A DNA stretch of 10,543 nucleotides from NCBI GenBank assembly GCA_030630095.1, contig DAOVNW010000017.1, positions 1 through 10,543 on the forward strand. Reading direction: 5' to 3'. This DNA comes from Candidatus Omnitrophota bacterium (lineage in GTDB: Bacteria > Omnitrophota > Gorgyraeia > JAGLLT01). Position numbers and translations under genes: made by a program. Shown piece after piece: positions 1-6,573 of the stretch (position 1 is its first letter; each line of letters starts with the position of its first letter). Under the pieces are notes generated by a model. It was given only the letters and a program-made list of their open reading frames with translations, searched no databases and had not been told where the DNA came from.

Positions 1-14
1 ACGCTATACGCTAT
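1..14. repeat. Two tandem heptamers, ACGCTAT x2
   Basis: The window opens with ACGCTAT repeated twice without interruption, directly downstream of the stop codon of the GspC-like gene. The array may extend past the window edge. It belongs to the group of 7-bp-period intergenic repeats seen at several other spacers here. Confidence 0.6.
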
Positions 15-743
15 TTATAACAGTTCCATCTCCTCTCCTTGATAGGTAATAATTACTTTATCTTTTAATATAGTTTTCACTTCTATACCGGTCGCTCCGA
101 TCATCTGTCCCTCTCGTAAAAAATATGTACTTTGCTCCTTTTTACTCCTTACCATTGCCTTTGGGGTTTTGCCCCAGGAAATACCTACGATTTTTAAATC
201 TTTAACTATTTCTTTTAATTTAGCCCGCGCTTCTTTTGCCCCTGAAATAACAGCTATCTTTCTTTTTGGCCGCGGCGAGGGTTTGAATATGTCCCTTTTT
301 TTTACCTGCTCCAGATAAATTTCCACCGGTTTAAATTTTTCTATAGCTCCCTTTTTTATCGCTTGAAATTTTATTTTAGCAATGGCCCCAGTAATTTGAG
401 AAACCTTTGGCCTCTTATTTAGCACACAGTGAACAACTAAGACTGTAAGGCCAATCAACAAAACAGTTAATATTTTATTTACTAACTTATAATCTACCTT
501 CTTATGAAATCTCGGCGCGAACACAAAAGATAGCGCGCCGCCCCCCAATTCACTTTCCGGTTTTGCCGCTAAGCGCTCAAAAAACCGCTTTAGCCCTTTA
601 AATGAAAACCGCTTAAGAGAAGTTATTTTCTGTAAACCCGCTTGAAGCCCTTTTTTTTTTACGCTGTCATCGCCGGAGGAAACCTGCTCTTCCTGTATAA
701 CCTTAAACAGCCTCTCTTCCGGAGATATATTGTCTTTTGCCAT
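15..743 (-). CDS. GspC/PulC-like type II secretion inner-membrane protein
   Basis: A 242-residue bitopic inner-membrane protein. Residues 1-88 are charged and probably cytoplasmic; residues 90-108 (ILTVLLIGLTVLVVHCVLN) form one transmembrane helix; the rest is probably periplasmic. Residues about 177-242 match the homology-region layout of GspC/PulC: a hydrophobic strand LKIVGISW, then AMV, then YFLREGQMIG, then V.TI..DKVII and a final G-E-x-x-E-L. In the type II system this region links the inner-membrane platform to the secretin. The N-terminal cytoplasmic extension is longer than in typical GspC. It lies 82 bases downstream of the ExeA-type ATPase gene and probably shares its transcript. 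The ATG at 741-743 has no clear Shine-Dalgarno sequence, as heptamer repeats fill the upstream spacer. The family call rests on motif layout, so a related pilus or secretion PilP-like protein is the main alternative. Confidence 0.75.
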   Translation of the reverse strand: MAKDNISPEERLFKVIQEEQVSSGDDSVKKKGLQAGLQKITSLKRFSFKGLKRFFERLAAKPESELGGGALSFVFAPRFHKKVDYKLVNKILTVLLIGLTVLVVHCVLNKRPKVSQITGAIAKIKFQAIKKGAIEKFKPVEIYLEQVKKRDIFKPSPRPKRKIAVISGAKEARAKLKEIVKDLKIVGISWGKTPKAMVRSKKEQSTYFLREGQMIGATGIEVKTILKDKVIITYQGEEMELL

Positions 744-747
744 TTTA

Positions 748-779
748 TTAGCGTTTAGCGTTTAGCGGATAGCGTTTAG
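748..779. repeat. Tandem heptamer array TTAGCGT-type
   Basis: Read on the plus strand, the spacer holds four uninterrupted 7-bp units (TTAGCGT, TTAGCGT, TTAGCGG, ATAGCGT) and then TTAG. It fills the gap between the ATPase and GspC-like genes, directly before the GspC-like start codon. A related ATACGCTA motif lies nearby at about 801-808. Confidence 0.75.
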
Positions 780-825
780 TTAGAATCTTTTTGCTCTTCT
801 ATACGCTAATAAATATCCGCGGATT

Positions 826-1680
826 TTAATTAGCGGTAATTCGCGTTACCGGTTTTACTTCTTTCTGAATTAAATCCTGAATAACTTCCTTAGTAACCAT
901 CTCTTTTTTGTGCATCACTAAATACTCTAAAGCATCGTGACAAAGCATAGTAATCTTCCTGGGATAACCTTGAGTATAATTATAAATCGCGTTTACGGCG
1001 CTGTCTGAAAAAAGAGGATAACGGGAAACATAGCCTGCCTTTTTCAGGCGGAAACTTATTATCTCCTTGACCTCTTCTTCTTCCAAAGGGTTAATAACAT
1101 ACTTTAAGGCAATCCTGTCCCAGAGATTTTTAATCCGGCTGACGCGCGGCAAGAGCTCCATCTGGCTCAACAACACCAGCTGTAGTATTTTATACTCATT
1201 AGTTTCATAATTAAGGAGAGAACGCAATATTTCGAGGCAGGGATCAATAAGTTTCTGGGATTCGTCTATTAATAACACAACCGTCTGCCTTTCCTCAACT
1301 CCCTTGCCAAAGAGAAATTTTTCAATAGCCTTCATATAATCTAAAACCGCCGGTTTCCCTTCACGGCAGATTTCATCCTTAATATGAAACCTTTCAGCCA
1401 AATCGGCCAAAAACTGTTCTTGGGATTCATACATAGGATTAAGAATCATTGTAACGCTTAAGTTTGACTCCAGCTTCAAGAGCTGCGCGAGCCTTCTGCT
1501 TAAGGTAGTTTTGCCCGTACCGATATCCCCCAAAATCAAGCTCAAGCCTCTCTTTAAAGTGATAGCAGTTCTTACTCTGTAAAGAGCTGATTTATGCTCG
1601 CTGGATAAGTAAAAGAACTGCGGGTCGGGGCTGGTAGAGAACGGCTCTTTTTCTAATCCCAGAATTTTATAGTAACTCAA
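826..1680 (-). CDS. ExeA/GspA-type AAA ATPase
   Basis: ATPase of the ExeA/GspA family, which in type II secretion helps assemble or place the secretin using ATP; related ATPases act in other secretion and transposition roles. Counted from the TTG start chosen here it has 284 residues. It opens with YYKILGLEKEPFSTSPDP, the family's usual N-terminal signature. Walker A is GDIGTGKT at about 51-58, and Walker B is VVLLIDE at about 134-140, with E the likely catalytic base. A sensor-1-like LVLLSQ follows, then a C-terminal helical lid with the family's TQGYPRKI motif at about 236-243. I prefer TTG at 1678-1680 because AGGAG (1691-1695) lies 10 bases upstream and family homology begins at that codon. 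The longer frame from TTG at 1716 starts inside a palindromic repeat and adds only unmatched residues. The GspC-like gene follows, which supports a secretion role. Confidence 0.85.
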   Translation of the reverse strand: MSYYKILGLEKEPFSTSPDPQFFYLSSEHKSALYRVRTAITLKRGLSLILGDIGTGKTTLSRRLAQLLKLESNLSVTMILNPMYESQEQFLADLAERFHIKDEICREGKPAVLDYMKAIEKFLFGKGVEERQTVVLLIDESQKLIDPCLEILRSLLNYETNEYKILQLVLLSQMELLPRVSRIKNLWDRIALKYVINPLEEEEVKEIISFRLKKAGYVSRYPLFSDSAVNAIYNYTQGYPRKITMLCHDALEYLVMHKKEMVTKEVIQDLIQKEVKPVTRITAN

Positions 1681-1694
1681 TGTTTTAAATCTCC

Positions 1695-1733
1695 TAACTT
1701 GACACTTAAGGTTCAACCTTATGTGTAAAGTTA
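1695..1733. repeat. 39-bp palindromic repeat, copy 1 (imperfect)
   Basis: The left arm is TAACTTGACACTTAAGGTT, the centre is a single C, and the 19-base right arm is its reverse complement except for two mismatches. It lies between the merR-type stop codon and the ATPase start, 14 bases before the TTG codon. The edge of the repeat contributes the last base of the AGGAG ribosome-binding site. It could be an operator, a transcript hairpin or a small mobile repeat. A second, perfect copy lies at 2484-2522. Confidence 0.9.
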
Positions 1734-1746
1734 CGCGTTATTTTTG

Positions 1747-1974
1747 TTATATTCCTATCAATTTCTTTCTAATTAAGCGTAGTGAATATCCTTCGTTGAC
1801 TAATTTGGATATTATTGCTAACCTTTCTTTAATTTTCACCTCATCGTACATTCTTACATTTCCTTTTTTTGCCATCACGCTGAATAAACCAAAATTGGTA
1901 TAATGATTGATTGTTTGATAGGTGATATTATATTTCTCTATAATTTGTTTCGCGGATATCAAATTCTTTTTCAT
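1747..1974 (-). CDS. Short MerR-type HTH protein
   Basis: A 75-residue protein with the MerR winged-helix layout. Residues 6-25 (ISAKQIIEKYNITYQTINHY) form the helix-turn-helix. TNFGLFSVMAKKGNVRMYDE matches the wing, where MerR proteins have GLI.P.R....R.Y. The ending KERLAIISKLVNEGYSLRLIRKKL corresponds to the third and fourth helices. It lacks the long dimerisation helix and effector domain of full MerR regulators (usually 110 residues or more), so it is a DNA-binding module only or a shortened gene. It stops 11 bases before the 39-bp palindrome and 66 bases before the ATPase start. A 26-bp dyad lies about 77 bases upstream of its ATG. Its target is unknown; self-regulation or control of the secretion genes is plausible from position only. 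Confidence 0.7.
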   Translation of the reverse strand: MKKNLISAKQIIEKYNITYQTINHYTNFGLFSVMAKKGNVRMYDEVKIKERLAIISKLVNEGYSLRLIRKKLIGI

Positions 1975-2216
1975 TTTACTCTAAATAGTTTACCACCCCT
2001 GTTTATTTTTCGGGAATTTTAATTGCCGCTCATCTTTTGCAGGTAATACTATACTTATGGTAATTACAATAAGTATCCTTATTATCAAACTTACTACGCG
2101 TAAAATATATCATATAATCTTCAAAATGTCAAATTATCAAGCGAGGTTTTTTATGCTTTTTTTAGGCGGTATTTTACTTGGGAGGAGACTACGCGGCGGG
2201 ATGCCTTAGGATAATT
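1975..2216. other. Gene-free AT-rich spacer upstream of merR-type gene
   Basis: AT-rich spacer with no credible gene on either strand. Its only clear structure is the 26-bp dyad at 2051-2076. It separates the merR-type gene from the decayed CBM32 fragment whose stop codon is at 2217-2219. Confidence 0.6.
2051..2076. promoter_or_regulatory. 26-bp dyad, candidate operator
   Basis: ATACTTATGGTAA is followed directly by TTACAATAAGTAT. These 13-base arms are inverted copies with one mismatch and no spacer. The dyad lies about 77 bases upstream of the merR-type start codon, a plausible place for autoregulation. I could not place a convincing -35/-10 pair around it, so the operator role is inference. 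Confidence 0.5.
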
Positions 2217-2486
2217 TTATCTGCTTAGCGGCTCAACTTCCCATAAAAAGTAACCCCAATCAGTTCCTCTTTTTATACCAAAAATACAGATATACCGGAC
2301 AGTAGCGGGTGAGAATTTAATTATGTCCTCTTCGCCGTCTCCATTCTTTTCGTGGTAGACGGTTGTCCACTGTCTGCTGTCAGTTGAAATCAGCACTTTG
2401 TACTCTTTGCCATAGGCCGCCTCCCAGAGAAGTTTTAGTCCGCTTATCCTCTTTTGCTTTTCTACCTCTAAAATAAAAAGAACTAA
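2217..2486 (-). pseudogene. CBM32 (F5/8 type C) domain fragment
   Basis: A remnant of a carbohydrate-binding discoidin-like domain, too degraded at its start to be a gene. Read on the minus strand, the frame gives ISGLKLLWEAAYGKEYKVLI, then STDSRQWTTVY, then RYICIFGIKRGTDWGYFLWE and a TAA stop at 2217-2219. This is the C-terminal two thirds of a CBM32 domain: strand, Y-x-V-x-x-S-x-D-x-x-x-W, R-Y-I, then the W-G-Y-x-L-W-E ending. The open frame ends in the 39-bp palindrome at 2484-2522, where the homology also stops, and no start codon or RBS remains. Such domains often sit at the ends of secreted glycosidases, which fits the GH3 remnant just upstream. Confidence 0.8.
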
Positions 2487-2522
2487 CTTGACACTTAAGG
2501 TTCAACCTTAAGTGTCAAGTTA
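2484..2522. repeat. 39-bp palindromic repeat, copy 2 (perfect)
   Basis: The two 19-base arms (left arm TAACTTGACACTTAAGGTT) are exact reverse complements around a single central C. The repeat sits between the GH3 remnant's stop (2562-2564) and the CBM32 remnant, exactly where the latter's homology breaks off. Both copies share a flanking C on the left and CG on the right. Confidence 0.95.
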
Positions 2523-2561
2523 CGTGATTGCGAACAATTAACTTCTTATTATTTTTAATCT

Positions 2562-2937
2562 TTAATACACAAAACTATCCCTCAGCCTGATGTTTCTTGA
2601 AGAGCTGCCGATAAGCAGTTCAAATTTACCGGGTTCTACTATCCACTTTTTCTAGCTTTATCTTCTTAAAGGCCTTCAGCTCCTTTGGCGGCCGTACGAG
2701 GCTTGATTTACAATCATAGATGTAAAGCTGGACCACTTCTTTGCCGGCACGCTTGCCTGTATTTTTCAAGTCCAGGCTTACTTTAATTAAGTCATTTATT
2801 TTTTTAACCTTTAGATTGCTGTACTTAAAGGTTGTATAGGAGAGGCCGTGTCCGACTTAGCGGCTATCTCAACCGCTTCCCGGAGCATGGTCCCACCAAC
2901 TGTTAATCAAAAGTTTACCGTTTAAGTAAAAGCGGCA
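2562..2937 (-). pseudogene. GH3 beta-glucosidase remnant (PA14, GH3_C, Fn3-like pieces)
   Basis: Conserved pieces of a family 3 glycosidase appear in family order but in different frames. First, at about 2890-2937, RFYLNGKLLINSWWDHAPG resembles the core of a PA14 insert. Next, at about 2850-2885, REAVEIAAKSD matches the GH3 C-terminal domain. It joins directly to GHGLSYTTF (about 2827-2853) at a point where roughly 150-200 residues should intervene. Then comes the Fn3-like domain (KNTGKRAGKEVVQLYI, RPPKELKAFKKIKLEK). A second, shorter gap follows, then WIVEPGKFELLIGSSSRNIR and a TAA stop at 2562-2564. The living enzyme would release glucose from beta-glucosides; this copy cannot work. Exact junctions need alignment to an intact homologue. 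Confidence 0.82.
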
Positions 2938-3020
2938 AGGAACGTAAGGACAGTGCAAAAAACAATGAACAAACCAACAACAACTCCGCAACATTTTAAC
3001 CTGTTCATTTTTAACTTTCT

Positions 3021-3210
3021 CCTTTTACGCATAACCTCAATGGCTCCCATGGCCATGTGGTCATTATCAAAGCAGCCGAATTCCACGTAATCTTCATTAA
3101 GGGGTATTTTTGTCTCTTCAATGGCCTTTTTATATCCTTCAAACCTGTCTATCATCAACCTATTCTTTATGGCCGTGAATAAAAGCTATCCTCCGCTGAA
3201 ACGCGTTGAT
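3021..3210 (-). pseudogene. LacI-family regulator remnant
   Basis: Fragments of the sugar-binding domain of a LacI-type repressor. QRRIAFIHGHKE (about 3160-3198) matches the GHRRIAFI strand. A frameshift follows, then RLMIDRFEGYKKAIEETKIP (residues from about 3161 down), matching the R-x-x-GY-x-x-AL motif. DYVEFGCF then runs directly into NDHMAMGAIEVMRKR, skipping the stretch that normally separates these motifs. The DNA-binding N-terminus and the C-terminus are missing. An open frame of 78 codons at 2922-3158 covers part of this and ends in an unrelated hydrophobic stretch, so it could be mistaken for a small membrane protein. A LacI regulator beside a GH3 glycosidase is a common sugar-utilisation pairing, so these remnants probably formed one locus. 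Confidence 0.75.
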
Positions 3211-3224
3211 AGATGTTTTATTTA

Positions 3225-3362
3225 TTATTTTACTGGATCTATGCCTAAATCTTTGCAAATTTTTCTTACCAGAAAATCGTTGATTTCGGTATGTCTTGGA
3301 ACAGCAGATCTTTTGTTAAGGCGAGCATTATACCACCACGAATGCCTTGCTCCTTCTCTGAA
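3225..3362 (-). pseudogene. hicA: HicA toxin C-terminal remnant
   Basis: The minus strand encodes 45 residues ending at TAA 3225-3227: FREGARHSWWYN, then KRSAVPRHTEINDFLVRKIC and KDLGIDPVK. This is the C-terminal two thirds of a HicA-type mRNA interferase (usually about 60-80 residues), including the His of the G-x-x-H segment and the PRHTEIN motif. The first 20 or so residues are absent: upstream the frame meets TAA in the hicB coding sequence, and no start codon is available. The neighbouring hicB frame runs across this segment out of frame. The toxin is therefore almost certainly inactive. Confidence 0.85.
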
Positions 3363-3550
3363 AAGTTTGACTTAGCTGCCTTAAGCGCTTCTTGGCGGTT
3401 TAATTCCAGCGCTTCCTTCAAGGTAATTTTAAGCGTTTTCATTAGTTCATCATGTGTGGTTTCTTGGCAGTTCACACCAGGTACTTCTTCAATCCAGCCT
3501 ATCCACCATCTACCATCTTCTTTGATAACCGCGGTATATGTATTTTGCAT
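3266..3550 (-). CDS. hicB: HicB-family antitoxin, C-terminus aberrant
   Basis: Residues 1 to about 60 are a typical HicB-fold antitoxin: YTAVIKEDGRWWIGWIEEVP, then GVNCQETTHDELMKTLKITL and EALELNRQEALKAA. HicB binds and neutralises the HicA RNase and often represses its own operon. From about residue 61 to 94 the frame does not match HicB; it reads the hicA remnant in the wrong frame and ends at 3266. A deletion has removed the end of hicB and the start of hicA. The start is firm: AGGAGG (3556-3561) lies five bases before ATG 3548-3550. The fold part could still be made, but its toxin partner is broken, so it is either an orphan antitoxin or a decaying gene. Confidence 0.8.
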   Translation of the reverse strand: MQNTYTAVIKEDGRWWIGWIEEVPGVNCQETTHDELMKTLKITLKEALELNRQEALKAAKSNFSEKEQGIRGGIMLALTKDLLFQDIPKSTIFW

Positions 3551-3555
3551 AGAAA

Positions 3556-3591
3556 CCTCCTATCTATATTTAAATTATACCACAAATTATA
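3556..3591 (-). promoter_or_regulatory. hicB promoter -10 elements and strong RBS
   Basis: On the minus strand, two TATAAT hexamers (plus coordinates 3586-3591 and 3574-3579) precede AGGAGG at 3556-3561 and the hicB ATG. The hexamer at 3574-3579 would place transcription start about 15 bases before the ATG. No good -35 box is visible at 16-18 bases, so promoter strength is uncertain. Confidence 0.5.
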
Positions 3592-3763
3592 ATAGCACAT
3601 TAAAAAGAGTAGTCCAAGGGAATATTTAAACTTATTTAGACTTATTAGGCAAGGCAAAGGGGCATTGGGAATTAAATCTTGTTCGTGCGGCACGAAAAAT
3701 AGAGCGTAAGGGGATGTAGTTTAAAATACAACAAGACTTTAACAGCTATCGCTCCATCTTACT

Positions 3764-3798
3764 CGTATTGCATAGTTCGTATTGAGTATTGCCTATTG
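3764..3798. repeat. Tandem heptamer array CGTATTG-type
   Basis: Five consecutive 7-bp units in phase: CGTATTG, CATAGTT, CGTATTG, AGTATTG, CCTATTG. Three of the units differ from CGTATTG, but the seven-base phase is kept throughout. Confidence 0.7.
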
Positions 3799-3862
3799 AG
3801 TTAAGGCAAAGGCAAATACTTATCTTTTTCATACGCAATACCTGCCTGCCGGAAGGCAAGCG

Positions 3863-3883
3863 CATTACGCACGACGCGATACG
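3863..3883. repeat. Tandem heptamer array CNNNACG-type
   Basis: Three consecutive 7-bp units, CATTACG, CACGACG and CGATACG. A fourth similar unit, CAATACG, lies at 3887-3893 after three extra bases and overlaps the stop codon of the dockerin-encoding frame. Confidence 0.6.
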
Positions 3884-3885
3884 AA

Positions 3886-6573
3886 TCAATACGCTGTATC
3901 TCCCCATGTTGCTCCTACAATAGCCATATCAAAAAGGTTCGGCGTGCCGTCATTGTTTAAGTCTGCCTTGTCTGCCTGCGGGCTATCCTTCCAAACAATA
4001 TCCGGCGGAGAGACCTCAGCTTCAATCTCCCAGTATTTGCCTACATAGGCGGCGTCTATTACAGTTACCTTGCCGTCTCCGTTGGCATCCCCGGCAATAT
4101 AAACCATAGCTTCAAGAGTCAATTCTTCGGTGGAGGTATCTGTATATGTAACGGTTAATTTAACTATAAACGGTTCATAATAGCTGTTTTCATCGCCCGG
4201 ATCTTTCCAGTTATATGTAAGATACCTATGTGTAACATACTTGCCGTTATCAAGGACTGCTCCTTCATAGGTATCAACCGTGCCGTCTCCAAAATCCCAC
4301 TCGTATTTCGTAACATTGCCGGTATTGCCTGTAACTGCAAAATGGGCATAGGCCGTGTACTTCTCAGCAGAGTTGTTATATTGATGGCAGGTGTGGATGA
4401 AGAGGGAGTCGTTGGTTACCTCGAGTATCCATAAGTGAGTATCTATTAGCTTACCGTCACTTGCCGCAAAAAATATAGAGTAAGTACCAACTTCATTCTC
4501 TGTTGGTGTCCATTTAAAGACACCTGTTTGAGTATTGAAAGACATGCCATACCGCAGATTATCAATAAAGTAGGTTAATAAGTCACCATCCGGATCGTTA
4601 GCATTAACGACAAATTCCAACGCGTCTCCCGCGCATATTGATTTATCCTCTATATCCTGCAGAAGAGGCGGTTGATTTATGGGATTTGGATTCTCTCCGG
4701 TTATTACCATTATGGAAATTATCTCGCAGTCAATTAAATCGCCATTTGAAACAGCAATGATGATATTAGAGTGTGTTCCTGTTTGCGCGGAATCCGGTGT
4801 CCATATAAATGTTTGGGTGCCAGGGTCAAAGTTTGCTCCCTCCGGCAGATTAAAAGCTGAATAATTTAAAGGTTTACCAGCCGGATCAGCCGCGGTAACG
4901 GTAAAGCTTAATGTTTCTTTAGCGGTAACAACTTTATTACCGATAGAGTTTAAAACCGGAGGATTGAAAATGCTTATGGGAATAAATTCTACAAGAGGAA
5001 CATCCGGATCTTCATCATCGTCCCAGATACGGCTGTCTATAATATCTGGATCGGTTGCTTCCCAATAATTATCTGTGGCTGTAATATTACCGCTATCAAC
5101 AGCAGTCCTGAAGATATTATATTGGTTATTTGAATATATTGAGTTCTCGGTAATGGTCGGCGAACCTTCTTTTGCCCCCGTTATAACGATTCCTTTTGTA
5201 ATATTATCAATAATGGTATTGCCGTTAACAATAATTAACTTATCTGAAGGATATTTGCAAAGGCCAAGAGTTACAGCATCATTATTCTTTAAAAGTAAGT
5301 TGTTGTTAATATCCGCGCAAGCGGTATCAATCCCTTTAATATTATTCAATATACGATTGTTATCAATGGAAATATCGTCTTCTTTATTATATCCGCAGGT
5401 AATTCCCGTAAAGTTATTAACTATATCATTATCATAAACAGTAGAACCGCCGGACATAGACCCTAACTCAACACCTGTGTTATTATTGGCAATAATATTA
5501 TGTTCAATTGTAAGATGAGTGGAAAATACTCCCCAGACTCCTTTGTTAAAGTTTTTAATTACATTATTAGTTATTGTTCCATGGATGCTGTGTCCGCTTG
5601 CGGGCCACGCAACAACGCCATTTTGGCTGTCATCACCAATAATAACATTATTATCAACAAGTAGGCCGCCTTCGTAGTACAGGCTGATGCCTCCGTTTAT
5701 ACTGCTGTTGATAACAGTTAGAGGGCCGCCGTTATTAATACTATTTTGGACGGCGCAATGATCAATGTATATACAGGATCCCATAGTACCGTTAACTTCT
5801 CCGGAGATAGCGCAATGAGATAGATTGAAAGATGAATTACCCGCTGAGACCCCCGGAAGGGAAGCATAGGTAAAGTTGAGAATGGCTCCGGCTTTTGAGT
5901 TTACACTTTTGGGAAAATTTATAATATTATCTTTCGTGCCGTCCGCGTATAGTATGCCTTCTATAATTAAATTTGCTTCAGAGCTAAATTCTATCGTTGT
6001 GCCGGCAGAAATGGTTAAAGTTATTCCGGCATCAACCGTTACGTCTTCTGATATATAAATAAAGCCTGACCATGTTGTATCATCAGTAATATGGCCGCTA
6101 ACTCCGCCAACCTGCAGTTCAAAGGTTCGCATAACCGTATATTCATTATCTGCAGTTATTATGTTTAAAGTAAATGGAATTTTGCAATTTTCCGGGCATA
6201 ATGAGCTAATGCTGAATTTATAGGGATTGGTTGAATTATCAGATGTATTTCCACATGCAATATCGTCAAAGCCGGAAGCATTATTAATTAAAACGACGTT
6301 GGGATCAGAACTACTTAAAACCGCTGTTATTCCGATAGCATCCGCCCAATCATTCTTCAGTGTTATGATCAGGTTTATGGTTTCTTCAGGTTCAGCAATT
6401 CCATCGTCATCACCCAGGCTGTCATCTATGCTATAATTTCTGAAAAGAATATGCGGCTCCGGAGTAACAGTTAAGGCTTTATAATCGTTAATCCTACCCT
6501 GTCCTAATTTATCCGCGTAAGCAGGAGTGAAACTCCACCGACTTTGTCGGTGGCTTCTTATTTTTATTTCCAA
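3886..6573 (-). CDS. 3' segment of broken S8 protease gene: beta-helix, Ig-like, PKD and dockerin domains
   Basis: An 895-codon frame, but its first 16-17 codons (from a TTG at 6571-6573) lie in the right end of an IS200 element. Native coding begins near AYADKLGQGRINDYKAL, the last stretch of a subtilase domain, which continues the frame ending at 7101. Following domains, by frame residue: an all-beta linker (about 40-155); a right-handed parallel beta-helix (about 160-510) with repeated asparagine-rich turns such as NNVI, HNIIANN and DNDIVNN, ending in DNYWEATDP; Ig-like domains of the putative-Ig type (537-623 and 634-720), each with a W-T-P motif; a PKD domain with WDFGDG (about 740-826); and a type I dockerin (827-891) with Ca-binding loops DANGDGKV and DLNNDGTP. 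The dockerin implies docking to a cohesin partner on the cell surface or in a complex. No good RBS precedes the TTG, so independent expression is doubtful. Confidence 0.85.
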   Translation of the reverse strand: MEIKIRSHRQSRWSFTPAYADKLGQGRINDYKALTVTPEPHILFRNYSIDDSLGDDDGIAEPEETINLIITLKNDWADAIGITAVLSSSDPNVVLINNASGFDDIACGNTSDNSTNPYKFSISSLCPENCKIPFTLNIITADNEYTVMRTFELQVGGVSGHITDDTTWSGFIYISEDVTVDAGITLTISAGTTIEFSSEANLIIEGILYADGTKDNIINFPKSVNSKAGAILNFTYASLPGVSAGNSSFNLSHCAISGEVNGTMGSCIYIDHCAVQNSINNGGPLTVINSSINGGISLYYEGGLLVDNNVIIGDDSQNGVVAWPASGHSIHGTITNNVIKNFNKGVWGVFSTHLTIEHNIIANNNTGVELGSMSGGSTVYDNDIVNNFTGITCGYNKEDDISIDNNRILNNIKGIDTACADINNNLLLKNNDAVTLGLCKYPSDKLIIVNGNTIIDNITKGIVITGAKEGSPTITENSIYSNNQYNIFRTAVDSGNITATDNYWEATDPDIIDSRIWDDDEDPDVPLVEFIPISIFNPPVLNSIGNKVVTAKETLSFTVTAADPAGKPLNYSAFNLPEGANFDPGTQTFIWTPDSAQTGTHSNIIIAVSNGDLIDCEIISIMVITGENPNPINQPPLLQDIEDKSICAGDALEFVVNANDPDGDLLTYFIDNLRYGMSFNTQTGVFKWTPTENEVGTYSIFFAASDGKLIDTHLWILEVTNDSLFIHTCHQYNNSAEKYTAYAHFAVTGNTGNVTKYEWDFGDGTVDTYEGAVLDNGKYVTHRYLTYNWKDPGDENSYYEPFIVKLTVTYTDTSTEELTLEAMVYIAGDANGDGKVTVIDAAYVGKYWEIEAEVSPPDIVWKDSPQADKADLNNDGTPNLFDMAIVGATWGDTAY
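6535..6553. repeat. IS200 right-end hairpin
   Basis: An 8-bp perfect stem CCACCGAC/GTCGGTGG with loop TTT lies just past the tnpA stop codon. In this family, TnpA binds such subterminal hairpins on the single strand. The stem sequence is identical to that of the left-end hairpin. Confidence 0.85.

Larger units (their letters stand above)
3600..3885. other. Gene-free spacer between hicB and the dockerin gene end
   Basis: I see no credible gene here on either strand. The spacer holds two heptamer-period blocks (3764-3798 and 3863-3883) and a short imperfect GC-rich inverted repeat, GCCTGCCGGAAGGC, at about 3844-3857. No U-run follows that repeat, so I do not call it a terminator for the gene ending at 3886. 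Confidence 0.55.

Noticed and set aside
1681..1716. TTG at 1716 as the ATPase start
   Set aside because: It sits at the centre of the palindromic repeat, adds residues not seen in the family, and lacks the AGGAG that serves the TTG at 1680.
1695..1733. Palindrome copy 1 as a simple rho-independent terminator for the merR-type gene
   Set aside because: The stem is AT-rich and no T-run follows on the minus strand.
1695..2522. The two palindromes as CRISPR repeats
   Set aside because: Only two copies, 750 bases apart, with genes and remnants between them and no spacer pattern or cas gene.
2922..3158. A 78-codon frame that looks like a small single-pass membrane protein
   Set aside because: Its first half is a LacI fragment, its TTG start has no RBS, and its hydrophobic end overlaps a PA14 remnant in another frame; it is a chance frame across pseudogene joins.
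3499..3693. A 64-codon minus-strand frame upstream of and overlapping hicB
   Set aside because: It overlaps the hicB start, promoter and RBS in another frame and has no RBS or recognisable motif.
5044..6096. Asparagine-rich repeats in the beta-helix as DNA-level tandem repeats
   Set aside because: The similarity is at the protein level (beta-helix turns); the nucleotide sequence shows no regular unit.
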